Below, in pieces: positions 48,689 to 60,002 of a stretch of DNA of 64,000 bases. The notes beneath the pieces were generated by a model, which saw nothing but the letters and a program-made list of their open reading frames with translations, was not told the origin of the DNA and made no database searches. Within the stretch, counting starts at the first letter, position 1; every line of letters starts with the position of its first letter. The translations under genes were made by a program, and so were the position numbers. Source of the DNA: Hyaloraphidium curvatum (lineage: Eukaryota; Monoblepharomycota; Hyaloraphidiomycetes; Hyaloraphidiales; Hyaloraphidiaceae); the NCBI GenBank assembly GCA_025558095.1, contig JAIVFI010000015.1, positions 434,001 to 498,000 of the forward strand, read 5' to 3'.

Positions 48689-48868
48689 ATGGGCAACGTC
48701 GTCTCTGGCGTCGTCGACGTGACCGAAGTCGTCAGCAAGATCGTGCCCCTCCCTTGCACGGCTTGCGGCCACCCCACCACCCAGCACACCCGCGTGGGGA
48801 ACGACGGTCCCCACCGCGTCTACCGCTGCTCGTGCGGGTCGCACTGCAAGCTGCTCGTGCCCACTTGA
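48689..48868 (+). CDS. 59-residue zinc-ribbon microprotein, candidate N-myristoylated
   Basis: An uninterrupted 60-codon ORF begins MGNVVSGVVDVTEVV and carries Cys-23 and Cys-26 (CTAC), then Cys-47, Cys-49 and Cys-53 (CSCGSHC), with Gly-His and Arg between: a compact zinc-ribbon-like layout. Gly-2 followed by Asn and Ser-6 (MGNVVS) fits the N-myristoylation consensus. It lies 147 bp downstream of a strong TATA box. I recognise no family. Very short length is the main reason for doubt; regular Cys spacing, promoter and codon use typical of its neighbours support a real gene. Confidence 0.6.
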   Translation: MGNVVSGVVDVTEVVSKIVPLPCTACGHPTTQHTRVGNDGPHRVYRCSCGSHCKLLVPT

Positions 48869-49310
48869 GGCGAGTTCGCCGGCCGCGTTCCGCATGCTCG
48901 AAGCTGACACCGTTGCGCCTCCCCAGCAGCGCGAGGAAGCGTCGAGGACGGGATCTCGCTCGGGGTTGCAGCAGTTTGGGTTGGGGGTGGGTGTGACGGC
49001 CGGACGAGGGGGGGACTTGGCCGCACGCTAGGGCATTCTTTCTGTACTGGCGACGATCGGTAACACAAGCCCGTCCCGAACCTGCCCGCGCTGTGCCAGA
49101 TCGCATGCCGCCTACATCCGGGATCCGCCCTTGCACCGGGACCTTCACTCGCATGACCCGTCCCGTCCGCTCACCGTACGAAAAGCTTGCGGGGTTGCGA
49201 GACCGTGTAGTGAGCGGTCGACCCGCGGACCGCGCCCCAAGACAAAGAGCCAGCGATCGGGCCCGCCACTCCCTTCCCCCGATCGGCACTTCAGCCGGCG
49301 CCGATCCTGC
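48869..49310. other. 442-bp intergenic stretch between the microprotein and PTPA
   Basis: It holds the 3' UTRs of two convergent genes. I see no conserved coding or RNA feature; frames present are short or low-complexity. Confidence 0.3.
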
Positions 49311-50786
49311 TCAACCCGACGCCGAGCCGCCTCCCCCCTCCCCCCCGACTGCATCCCCGCCCCCCACCCCCTCCATCTGCCCCCACGGCACCGCCGCCCC
49401 CATCCCCAGGTGCTGCACCACCACCCTCTTGCCCAGCACCTCCCCGCCCCACATCCTCAGCAGCCCCGCGTTGACCCTCTCCCACCCCGGCAGCCCGGAA
49501 ATGTCGTACAGCAGGGGCGAGTGCTCGTGGAAGGGGCCGCGCTTGGCCGAATGGAGGTGCGCGAGGGACGAGAAGAGGAGGTACGATGCGCGGTGCTTGG
49601 CGGCGAGGTCGGGATTGGGTATGGAGCGGGGGGGCAGGCCGCGGGAGCCTGGGATAGCGCTGTCAGGAGTCGCACCGGTGGGAAGCGGGGCGGGACCAAC
49701 CGATCAGCTGGGACGAGCCGAAGTAGTAGGGCAGGAACTGGTGGTCGTCGAGGCCCCACACGCCGTGGCTCCCCGCGGGCTCGAGGAAGTAGCGCTGCTG
49801 GAACCGCCTGCACACGTTCAGGTAGCTCTCGAGCACGTACAGCACGGCGGCGCGGTCGTCTTCGGGGGCGAGGAAGCGCAGCAGCGAGAGGGTCAGGAGG
49901 AAGGCGAGGAAGGAGAGCTCGTGGCCCGTGCCGTAGTCCAGGCGCTGCGCGGACCCGAAGGCGTCGAGGAGGTAGCCGCGGAGTTCGGGGACCGCGGGGT
50001 GCAGTTCCGGGGGGAGCATGTCACGGAGGAGGTCGGGGGAGCCGGCGGGGCCGGGGTGCTCGGGGAGCAGGGCCTCGAGCTGCGCGTGCCATTGGCGGAA
50101 GGCCGGGTCGCCGAAGCGGGCCTTGGAGCGGGATTCGCTGGGCTGGACGGCGTCGGTGAGGGCGTCGATGCGGGCCAGCATCGCGAGCAGGCTCTTCAAG
50201 TTCTAGAAAGGGAGGGTGCGACACCGGATCAACATGAGCGGGCATTTGAGAACGTGACGCGCCCCACCTCCGAGCGGTAGACGATCTGCGGCCGCTGACC
50301 CGGGTTCTCGTCCTCCCACTTTGCCAGCGCCGCGTCGTACTCCTCGCGGCTATCGCAAACGGTCCCGCCCTCTTCCCCCGGCACCCGCACGCCCTGCACG
50401 GCCTCGTTCAGGTCCTGGGCATAGTCCATGAGCCGCGCGAAGCCCTCTGATCGCAGCCACGCGCGCATCGCGGCCTCGTCGCCGTCTCTTGCCGAGGCGT
50501 CGACGATCTCGCGCTTCAGCGGCCGGCAGTCCTCCGCCTTGACGAGCGGCCGGCCCGCGCGGCGGCGGTACGGCGTGTCGAGACTGCCCGCAGCGCCGAG
50601 GCGGCGGTCGGGCGCGTACGCCGACGGCGGCGGCTTGGCGGGGGCGGCCGGCCGCGCGAACCCGTCGCGGGGAGCACCGAGCTGCTCGCGCACGAACCGC
50701 GACCCCATGAGCCCGGGCGCGGACGCCGCCGCGTTGTACACCGAGGACCCCGAGGGGACGGGCGGGTTCCGCGACGACGAGGCCAT
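49311..50786 (-). CDS. PP2A phosphatase activator PTPA (Rrd family peptidyl-prolyl isomerase)
   Basis: Exons 50786-50268, 50202-49701, 49648-49311; about 452 aa, with an N-terminal extension of ~85 residues before the domain. Family blocks: 'LKREIVD', 'LMDYAQDLNEAVQGV', 'RFGDPAFRQWHAQLE', 'LDYGTGHELSFLAFL', 'GVWGLDDHQFLPYYFGSSQL' and 'AKRGPFHEHSPLLYDIS'. PTPA/Rrd proteins activate PP2A catalytic subunits in an ATP-dependent manner. The C-terminus is Gly-rich. It is divergent from RAT1 (166 bp between ATGs). Confidence 0.94.
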
Positions 50787-50952
50787 GTCGGGCAGGCGAG
50801 ATTGGTTTTGGGGCGGCCCCTTCGTGCTTCTGAGACGGGTTCAAACCAACCGCCCTACCACCTCTTCTCGGCTTTTCCCCCTCACGGCTCAAGCCGTGTG
50901 CGGAATCGGACCCTGCTAGGCAGCCCGGCCGGCGGCGGTCACTGTCTTCGCC

Positions 50953-53900
50953 ATGGGGTGGGCGCCCGTCTCCCTCCACCGGCGCCCAATCTGACGTTTT
51001 CTTCCCTCTCCCAGCGTCCCCGCCCTCTTCCGCTGGCTCAGCCAGAAGTACCCAAAGATCACCGCGCCCGTGGTCGAGGACCTGCCCGACAAGGCCGACG
51101 ACGACCCGCGCCCCGCGGACTGGTCCGGCCCCAACCCCAACGGCTGGGAGCTCGACAACCTGTACCTGGACATGAACGGCATCATCCACCCATGCACGCA
51201 CCCCGAGGACAAGCCGGCGCCCGAGACGGAGGACGCCATGTTCGTCGAGGTGTGCCTTTACATCGACAGGCTGATGGCCATGGCTCGGCCGCGGAAGCTG
51301 GTCTACATGGCCATCGACGGCGTGGCGCCCAGGGCAAAGATGAACCAGCAGCGCTCGCGCCGGTTCCGCGCCGCGCAGGAGGCGCAGGACAAGGCGGACG
51401 ACGAGGAGCGGATTCGGAGCGAGTGGGAGGCCGACGGCGGGAAGCTGCCGCCGGTCGAGGGCGACCTGGAGGGGTCCAAGAAGAAGCCCTTCGACTCCAA
51501 CTGCATCACCCCGGGCACGCCCTTCATGGCCAACCTCGCCATCTGCCTCCGCTACTACATCACGGACCGGCTACAGAACAACCCGGCGTGGAAGAACGTG
51601 AGCGGCTTGCCCCCGAACCGCGGCCAACCAATCTCACCCACTGCCGCTCGCCAGCTTAAAATCATCCTCTCGGACGCCTCGGCACCCGGCGAGGGCGAGC
51701 ACAAGATCATGCACTTTGTCCGCCGCCAGCGCCTGAGCCCCGGCTACGACGCCAACACCACGCACTGCCTGTACGGCCTGGACGCGGACCTGATCATGCT
51801 GGCCCTGGCCACGCACGAGCCGCACTTTTCCATCCTGCGCGAGGACGTGTTCGCCAAGGAGGGCGGCGGCAAGTGCTTCGTGTGCGGACGGCCGGGGCAC
51901 CAGGCCGCAAACTGCCCCGGCAAGCTGCCGCCGGGCCAGGGCGAGGAGAAGGACAAGGATCCGGACGCGGGGTACAAGCCGTTCGTGTTCCTGCACGTGC
52001 CGGTGCTGCGCGAGTACCTCGAGGCCGAGCTGCGCGTGTCGTCGCCGCTGCCCAAGTGGGACCTGGAGCGGGCCATCGACGACTGGGTGTTCCTCGTCTT
52101 TTTCGTCGGCAACGACTTCCTCCCGCACCTGCCCTCGCTCGAGATCCGCGAGGGCGCCATCGACGCGCTCGTGGGCATCTGGAAGAACGTCGTGCCCCGG
52201 CTGGGCCGCTACCTCACCGACTCAGGCGAGGTGGACCTCGAGGCCGCCGAGCAGGTGCTTTCGGAGCTCGGCCGCCGCGAGGACGGCATCTTCCGGGAGC
52301 GCAGGCGCAAGGAGGAGCAGAAGCGCGAGGCGGCCAAGCGGCGCGCGGAGGAGGCCAGGGACAGGAAGGAGCGCGGGGGGCGGCGGCACGTGCGGTTCGA
52401 CGAGGTGCCCGAGGGGGCCAGGCAGGCCGGGGTGTCGGCAGAGGCGATGGCGGTGCCGGTGCAGAGGCGCGACCCGAGGGCGCTCGGGCTGCCGGGGGCG
52501 GATGCGCCGCCGCCGATGGTGCCGCTGCAGACGAGGGAGCAGAGGGACAAGGCGAATGCCGAGGCGGCGAGGAAGCTGAGGGAGAAGCTGATGGTCAAGA
52601 GGGCTTCGGCGTCGCCGGACGTGGCCGCAGCCGCCGCGGCCGCCAAGCCCGAGCCGGTATCGGCCGATCTGGCGGCATCAACTGATGCTGAACCGATGGA
52701 CACGGACGCGGACGAGGCCAAGCGTGGGGTGAAGCGCAAGGCCGAGGAGATCGAGGAGGCCGCGGAGGGAAAGAAGGAGCCCAACGGGATCGGCCTGGGC
52801 ATCGACGCCGTGGCCGCCGAGACGACGCAGACGGACTCGGAGCTCCCCGACTCGGTGCCCGCCGAGGACTCGGCGCCCTTGAACGGCGACGACTCGGTCG
52901 CCACGGACGCCGAGGTCAAGGAGGAGCCGATACCGGACGAGATCGAGCTGGAGCTGGAGGAGGACGAGGCCGAGGAGGCACTGGGGGTCGAGGACACGCT
53001 CACGGTCGCGGACGTGCCGATTCCGCACCAGGTGCGCAAGGAGTCGATCAAGGGCGCCGTCGAGGGGGAGGAGGAGCCGTACGACGACGTGAGGCTGTGG
53101 GAGGACGGGTGGAAGTCGAGGTACTACCGCAACAAGTTCGGGGTGGCCGAGGACGACGCGTCGTTCAAGAGGAGGTGCGTCTCTGCGGTTCGTGTTCCTC
53201 GTTCTGGTTCGCTGACAGTTTGTGCAGCCTCGTCAAGGCCTACGTCGAGGGCTTCTCCTGGGTCCTCAAGTACTACTACCAGGGCGTCCGCTCGTGGAAG
53301 TGGTTCTACCCGTACCACTACTCGCCCTTTGCCTCGGACTTTGTCGAGCTCGCCTCGCTCGACATCAACTTCGAGCTCGGCACGCCCTTCCGCCCCATCG
53401 AACAGCTCATGGGCGTGCTCCCCGCGGCCAGCCGCGCCCACATCCCCGCCCCTTTCCACCCGCTCATGACCGAGCCCGACAGCGAGATCTACGACTTTTA
53501 CCCGGAAAAGTTCCAGATCGACCTCAACGGCAAGAAGTACGCCTGGCAGGGCGTCGCGCTGCTCCCCTTCATCGACGAGAAGCGGCTGCTGGATGCCATC
53601 GAGCCGCGCTACGAGTTCATCACCGACGACGAGCGGAAGCGCAACACCCAGGGACCGGAGCTCATCTTTGTCGGGGCAGGGAGCCCGCTCTACGATGTCC
53701 TGTGCGCCGCGTACGGGGGCGAAGACGCCCCGCTTCCCATCGGGGACGTCGGCGGGACCTTTGGCACCGTGGCCAGGGATGCCGACTTTTGCCCGCCTGG
53801 ATCCAAGTTCGTCTCGCCCCTCAAGTTGCAGGGGCTGCCGGACCTGGAAAAGACCTCGGCCATTTCGGCCGTCTTTGAGCACCCCGAGTTTCCCGAGGGC

Positions 53901-54887
53901 CGTTTCCACCGGGCAGAGCTGCTCCCGACCGTCAAGCTCCCGCCGCGCGTGCTCAGCAACGACGACATCATGTGGATCAGGATGGGCAGGCCCGGTCGAC
54001 CGCGCATGGATGGCGGAGCGGCTGCCCGCTTTGCCAACCACGGAATGGGCCGTGGCGGAAGCCCGCGCTTCAACGGCGATCGCCGGGACAACCGTGGCAA
54101 CGGAGACAGGCACGGGAACGACGGGTACGATCCCAGGCGTGAGAGCTATCCGCCGCGAGGCGGCCGGGGGAACGACTATTCGGATCCGCCGCGGCGCGGG
54201 TCGCCGGGTGGAGGATGGAGGCCTTCCAGTTCGTACAACGATTCTTACCGGTCGCAAGGCGGACAGTACGGCTCGAGGGAACCGGACCGGTACCCGTCGC
54301 CCGGGCAAGGGGGGCAGGGCGGCTCCTACTACGGTGGCCAGCCGTCGCAGGACTCGCAGCCGGGAAGGATCACCGCCTACGGTTCCAGCGCGGGCAAGAT
54401 CACCGCGTACGGATCCGCTGCAGGAGTTCAGCAGCCTTACGGCGGCCAGCCTGCGCCACAGGCTGGCTACGGCTACGGGCAGCAGCAGCTCAACCCGAAC
54501 GCGGCGGCTTTCGTGCCCGGTTCGGCGTACCCTTCGCCGGCGAACCAGGCCTACCCTCAGACGGGCTATAACCAGCAGCAGGCGTACGGGCAGCAACCCG
54601 CCTACGGACAGCCGCCTGCTCAGACGGCTACGTACCCCCCGTACCCGCAGACCGGGGCCACCTACACCGGGATGTACCCGAGCGCCGGTACCGCTTACCC
54701 CAGCGCAGGCTCGGGCGCTATGTATCCCAGCACCGGTTCGTACGGTGCGGCACCTCCGCCGCCGCTGCAGCCCGCCAGGCCGCCGTACACGAACCTGGCG
54801 TGGAACCGGAACATTGCCACGACGTCCGAGGCGAGCCGTGGGAGGGGTGGATATGCGGGAGGGGGTGGGTACAGGCCGCCGCGGTGA
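50953..54887 (+). CDS. RAT1: Nuclear 5'-3' exoribonuclease RAT1/XRN2
   Basis: Exons 50953-50957 (ATGGG only), 51015-51597, 51655-53174, 53228-54887; about 1255 aa. The micro-exon restores the obligatory [16 protein letters not shown] start. Active-site blocks: '[12 protein letters not shown]', '[19 protein letters not shown]', '[15 protein letters not shown]', '[10 protein letters not shown]', '[17 protein letters not shown]'. A CCHC knuckle ([14 protein letters not shown], near residue 270) marks XRN2/Rat1 rather than Xrn1. A variable acidic region and the second conserved block ('[20 protein letters not shown]') follow. The last ~300 residues are Gly/Arg/Tyr/Gln/Pro-rich repeats. Nuclear RNA decay, rRNA processing and Pol II termination are its known roles. 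Confidence 0.96.
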
Positions 54888-55004
54888 TGGACTAGTGGGA
54901 TGGCGTCTCACAGGACGGGAAGGACTTGGGGTTGAATATGTCTTCAGTGCTCTGCCTCGTGGAACTGGCGGAAAATGTACATTGGTATTTTCGATGGAGA
55001 GCCA

Positions 55005-57401
55005 TTACACTGACATCCGAGCCATCTCTCGTTCCAACTCTGGCGACTCTACGCCCTCTGGAATCGTTGGCGGTCTTGGCGGTCCGACTTTCGCGACTTC
55101 CTCGACGCTCTTCCCAAAAGTAGACTTGATGGCATTTGTCTTCGGATCCGCCAAAGCCGCCAGCTTCACGGTTTCAAACTCGTCCCATATCGGATGCGCA
55201 ATCTCGTCCATGTACTTTGTCGACGGGCCCGGATAATGGGAAGTGAGCTTCCCGGAGGCATGCTTGTACCTGTCACGCACGCCCCGTCAATCCGAGTAGC
55301 AGCGGCGTTCAACAGAGAAACGTGCCATCCACCGCAATCCACGTTCCAAATCGTGCTCTTGAGCCCGTCCTGCATCCTCTCGAACCATGCCTGCTCGATT
55401 TCCGGGAACGGATCCACCGAAGCCGTGCCCGTGGTCTGTAAATGGCGGATGACCTGCACAGCGTATTGGATTTGCTGTGCGGGACGATGTGAGGCACGCC
55501 TCGGCGTAGGCAATGCAGCACCTACCTGTTCTTCGAACATGTGGATGCTGTTCGAGGCGACGGGGGCGTTGGGACCCATGATATGGACTGCAAGATCTGG
55601 CAGTCAGTGACGAACGAGCACGGAAGCAACGGAAACGCACAGAAATTGGGGAATCCACTGCTCATCACGCTCCGGAAGCTGAAAGGGTAGCCGGCCTCTC
55701 CCCACACGTCCGCCAAGCTGCGTCCGTTCTTGCCGAGCACCGGAAACGCAGGCAAATAGCTCACATCGAAGCCAGTTGCCTGAGCATGGAAATCAGTGGT
55801 GACACATGTGGCCCCACTGCAGCACGGCCAAACCTTGATCACCACATCGCATGCTCTCTCAACGCCACCCGCAACAATGCCCTTGGCGGTGAAGCGTTCG
55901 ATCGGATCCTTGATGATCGTGGTGGTCGGAAGCTGGAGCATTTCGAAGTAGTGCTCGTGCGGGGTGTTCCGTCTGCACCCGACCTGCGACAGCCAGATCA
56001 GTCAGCTCGATCCGAAGCTCGCAGTAGAGAAAACGCACAGGGTAAGTCGGCTTCAACAACTCCCTGAGCTTCGGATCCCGGATCAACTTCTCGAGATTCT
56101 TCTGGGCGGCCGCCAGACTCGCCGCCTGTTCCGGGCTCCCCAGGATGAAGCGGGCGTAACCCATGTCTGCCATTGTCCACGATCGGCGGAAAAAGTCGTA
56201 CGCGTTCTTGCGGGAACGGTAGTGCTCGCGTTCTTGTGGCGTAAAGACGTGCGCATCGAGTTGGTCGAGCGTGCCGAGCTGATTCGTGATCCACGTGTTG
56301 CTGCGTTGATGCGCTAGTAGTTCCTTGACTTTGTTGCCAATAGTGCCGATCGTTTGGATGCCTGTGAGGGGGACGTAACGTGAGCGTTCAAGCAAGCAGT
56401 TTGAACCGGGCAGCCGCTCACCCGAGCTCCCGTTCCCAATCACCGCAACAACCTTGCCCTCGAGCGGCACGTCTCTCCGGAACCTTGCCGTGTGCATGAT
56501 TATGCCCCCGTTCTTTTCAAACTCCTCCTCTCCTCCGAACACGGCCACTTTGGGCCGATTCAAGACACCGTGTCCATTGACGAGCACATGCGTCCGATCC
56601 TCCACGATTTCGCCGCTCGGCGTGCGGATTTTGAGGAGCCACGTCTGCGACGCATTGTCCCAGGTGGCAGAAAGGAGCTCGTGGGAATAGTGTGCAAACA
56701 TCGACACGTTGTACTTCTCGGCAATCCTGGACGAGTGAGTGTGATGTCAGATATGCCGAGCAGATATCTGCTTCCGACGCTCACCGCGTGAAGTACTCTT
56801 GGATTTCGTCCGTCTCCACGTAATCCTGACTCCAGTCGTTGGGCTCCCATCTCCACACATAGAAGTGCCTGATTCCGACGAGCCGTCAGCATGCTTTGGG
56901 AGAGCTGTCACTCACGAGGACACTCACGCGGCAAGATCGCATCTGCAACCCGGGTACTTGTTCTCGTGCCACGTACTGCGCCTGAATTAGATAAATGGAA
57001 CAGGTACTTCAGGGATACTCACCCAGACGGCTTCGGGTTCTTCTCGAAGACCTTGAAATTGACGTTCTTCAAGCGCCCTAGTTTGAACCTCAATGTCTCC
57101 AGATTGCGCAAGAGCGGCGGCGAGAATACCCACATTGGAAGAGCTGAGCACAGGTGATTCCTGCCATACCCGTGCCGATGCAGGTCACATCGAGGTCCCG
57201 GATCTCGGCACCTTCGGGATAAGGCTCCACGGGCGCCAGGTGAAACGTCTTGACGTCGTCCTCCGATGGCGCTGCAATGTCGAGGAGGGGTCTCCGGGTG
57301 TCGTTGGGGTCGTAGAAGAACTTGCGGTCGGGGCCCGGGTAGCCTCCTGTCGGGGCAGGAGGAAGTGGGGCGAGGTCCGGAGCGGAGGACGCGTCCGGCA
57401 T
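55005..57401 (-). CDS. Flavin-dependent monooxygenase, Baeyer-Villiger / 4-hydroxyacetophenone type
   Basis: Ten exons: 57401-57130, 57088-57023, 56975-56928, 56868-56785, 56726-56422, 56361-56039, 55983-55641, 55587-55526, 55474-55322, 55262-55005; about 637 aa. The FAD Rossmann motif is 'CIGTGMAGITCAQ', followed by 'NVNFKVFEKN', 'TWHENKYPGCRCDLAA' and 'WSQDYVETDEIQEYF'. The NADPH site is 'VAVIGNGSSG', preceded by a BVMO-like 'GGIIMHTARF'. Further blocks are 'TYPVGCRRNTPHEHYFEML' and 'GFPNFFHIMGPNAPVAS'. Such enzymes insert oxygen next to ketones or oxidise xenobiotics; the substrate is unknown. It is divergent from the MFS gene. Confidence 0.9.
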
Positions 57402-57824
57402 CCTTCTGAGTGCGGACTCGGCTTTGAACGACGGCTTGTCACTCTTCTACAGGCGGGGACGATGCCCGGAGTGAGCAGGCTGCTTGTGGGGTCTCGCACG
57501 TTTCCCCGTCTCACCAGGGCGACGACGACCCGCGAAAGCTCCCACGCCGGTCTAGGACAATATTTCCGGCGATTTCCGCGACCGGGCGGGGTTCTCGTTG
57601 GAGAGCGGGCGATGCGGAGTTTTGGGAGACGCTGCGCGGTGGCAAGGCCGGCCGAGATTGATCGAGGTGACTCCGTGGACGTTTCACGGCGATCCGACCC
57701 ATCCATATCCTTCGAAATCTATTTTAGAATGTCTTTATTCCGGCGAGCTACTAGTCGGCGGATCCTGAGCCTGTGCGCAGCGTGACTCGGTCCGCAACCG
57801 CGACCTTCTGACAAAGCTGACTCG
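57402..57824. other. 423-bp divergent region between the monooxygenase and the MFS transporter
   Basis: Probable shared regulatory region for the enzyme-transporter pair. An AT-rich patch lies near 57710-57740. No gene is visible. Confidence 0.35.
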
Positions 57825-59363
57825 ATGCCTGCCCGAGGAGTTTCGGAGGAGGCGAGGGACGACGAAGCAGGCGATGGAGTTGCCGCAGACACTAACATCG
57901 ATGGGAATGGAGAGGAGAGACTGGCCGAGGCACCGAAGCCCGAGATTGCGTACGCCGCCCCCCGGAACTCCGCTGGCATCCGCCACTCGCCGCTCCTGGC
58001 TCTCGCGGTCGCCGTCATCGGCACCTCGACCGATGCCTTTGCCTACTCGGCTTTCGCTCCTTCCCTGCCGGTCTCGCTCTCGGCGATGGGCGTCACCGAT
58101 CCCGCTCTGGTCTTCGGGATCATGTTTGCCTTATTCGGAGTAGGAACGCTCGTCGCATCGTTCGTCGTTGGCGCGGTTTCGGACAAGTACCGTGCTCGCA
58201 GGCCGTTTCTGCTTCTTGGGGTGCCCCTGCAGGTTGCGGGAGCCCTGCTGATGGGCCTTGCTCCTGCGGTTTGGGCGCTGTATCTCTCCCGCCTCCTGCA
58301 AGGCTTTGCCTCGGCATGCGTCTGGACTGCCGGCCTCGCCCTCGTCGGGGACACTTTTCCCGGTTCCGAAATGGGGACAGCGACCTCCGCGGTCCTGCTC
58401 GGGCCCAACGTGGGCAACGTCCTGGGCCCCGTGGTCGGCGGGCAGCTTTACGAGAAGCTGGGCACGTGGGCGCCGATGGCGTGCGTGTTGGCCGCCTGTG
58501 CGGTGGATCTGGCGTTGAGACTGGCCGTTCAGGAGCCGGAACACTCGCCCATGGCCCTGAAGCTCGGTTTCGGCGCTCTTCCGTGGAGGAAGCGCACGCA
58601 GCCGAGAGATGATGTTGGCCCAAATCCCGTTCAGCCCCCTGCTGATCCGACTCGGACACCGACGCCTTCGCCGCCTCGGCCTCCGAGGTTCTCGTGGCCG
58701 CTCCTCCACGACCCCGACCCCCGCCCTCTCCGAGTCTTTTCCGATCCCTGCGTTCTTCTAATCTCGCTTCTCAACCTCGCCGCTGGCGCTTTCCTAGGAG
58801 TGATTTGGCAGGCCGTCCCGCTGCGACTCTCCTCACCGCCCTTCTCTCTGGATCCGGCACCGCTGTCTTCGATACTGGCCGTATTCCCCCTGGCCCACAT
58901 CCCGGGCCTGCTCCTCGCCGGCTGGCTGCTCGACCACCTCGGCGCCGCCTGGGTGCTCGTACCGGGCCTGGTCCTTTCCTCGATCCTCGCCCCGCTCCTC
59001 GCGATCCCCTCGACTTTGGCGCCGTTCGCGGTGACCCTGGCCTTGTTCTCGATCGCCTCGGCACTTCCTCAGGCCGCGCCCGCCTCGGAGCTCCCCACGC
59101 TCCTCCCCCCCCTCGCACACGCCCGAGCGTCGGCCCTGTTTGCCGCCACCTTCACCCTGGGCACGGTCATCGGGCCCCTGCTCGCCGGTGCGGTGTGGGG
59201 GCTACCGCCCGGTGGGATGATGCCGGCGATGCTCGTGGTGTGCGGTATCGGCGGGGCCGGGGTGCTAGCTTCGGCGGCCTACTTCTGGCTCAAGCAGGAT
59301 AGGAAGAGGGCGGAGCTGGCGTACGGTAGCGGAGCTGAGGGTACGGCTCCTGCGGGCATGTAA
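57825..59363 (+). CDS. Major facilitator superfamily transporter, 12 TM (drug/vesicular-amine antiporter-like)
   Basis: Intronless, 512 aa, unlike most neighbours. A charged N-terminal ~55 residues precedes TM1 ('LLALAVAVIGTSTDAFAY'). The MFS motif between TM2 and TM3 reads 'GAVSDKYRARRPF', and TM5 has a motif-C-like 'LLGPNVGNVLGPVVGGQLY' as in H+-antiporters of the DHA1/VMAT type. A Pro-rich cytoplasmic loop (residues ~265-300) divides the halves, and six more helices follow. It probably exports small molecules by proton exchange; substrate unknown. Lack of introns may hint at transfer or retroposition. Confidence 0.85.
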   Translation: MPARGVSEEARDDEAGDGVAADTNIDGNGEERLAEAPKPEIAYAAPRNSAGIRHSPLLALAVAVIGTSTDAFAYSAFAPSLPVSLSAMGVTDPALVFGIMFALFGVGTLVASFVVGAVSDKYRARRPFLLLGVPLQVAGALLMGLAPAVWALYLSRLLQGFASACVWTAGLALVGDTFPGSEMGTATSAVLLGPNVGNVLGPVVGGQLYEKLGTWAPMACVLAACAVDLALRLAVQEPEHSPMALKLGFGALPWRKRTQPRDDVGPNPVQPPADPTRTPTPSPPRPPRFSWPLLHDPDPRPLRVFSDPCVLLISLLNLAAGAFLGVIWQAVPLRLSSPPFSLDPAPLSSILAVFPLAHIPGLLLAGWLLDHLGAAWVLVPGLVLSSILAPLLAIPSTLAPFAVTLALFSIASALPQAAPASELPTLLPPLAHARASALFAATFTLGTVIGPLLAGAVWGLPPGGMMPAMLVVCGIGGAGVLASAAYFWLKQDRKRAELAYGSGAEGTAPAGM

Positions 59364-59542
59364 TCGCACCTTACTCGGTCAATGATCGATGACGGGTGTC
59401 CGGCGATCGATGTCGTCCGATTTGGCAAAGGAATTGAAAGTCGGGCCGCAATCTCGCAGATGAAGCCCACAAGGATCACAGCCACGTCACCGCGTTTGAA
59501 CACCCACCGATTCGAACCCCACCCCAGCGCCGCAGAACGACC

Positions 59543-60002
59543 ATGTCGCAGGCTCAGTCTGCCCGCCGCGTCCTTGCCACCGACCCCGAGGTATGCCGCC
59601 GTCAGCTGGGCTGGGCCGCGGCGGAGCAACGGAGCCCGCCGCCGTCCTCCCACCGGGCAACACCGCTCACGCCCACGCCACGCCCGACAGACCTTCGGCC
59701 TCACGGCCCTCGTGGGATTGTTCTTTGGCTTTTTCGGTTGGCAAATGGGCCGCAAGACCGCGCTCTCCAACTCGCCGAACAAGAACCTCGTCTCGGTCCG
59801 CCTTGCCTTTCGTACCCCGCGGACTCCCCACTCACCATCTCACCGACCGCAGCCCTCCCGCGCGGGCCAGACCATCTCCAACCCGTCGCTGTCCGCGCCT
59901 TCCCCCGCGACGACCGGCAAGCGGCCCGACGAGGTCGTGAGCACGCAGCTTTCGGACGAGCTTTCCAAGATGGCGGACGAGGGCACGCTGGGCAAGAAGT
60001 GA
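59543..60002 (+). CDS. Small single-pass membrane protein of unknown function (94 aa)
   Basis: Exons 59543-59590, 59691-59795, 59871-60002; all joins are phase 0 with GT-AG borders. The protein starts MSQAQSARRVLATDPE, then has one glycine-rich helix 'TFGLTALVGLFFGFFGWQMG' followed by a basic residue pair and a polar Ser/Thr/Lys tail. I do not recognise it. A GxxxFFGFFG-type helix and small size would suit a mitochondrial or ER accessory subunit. Confidence 0.55.

Noticed and set aside
53124-54911. 595-aa open frame antisense to RAT1
   Set aside because: Arg/Pro/Val-rich shadow produced by GC-biased codons and the repeat tail of RAT1; no domain features.
59498-59526. GGTTCGAATC on the minus strand, resembling a tRNA T-loop
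   Set aside because: The flanking 5-bp stem does not pair and no acceptor or anticodon stem fits around it.
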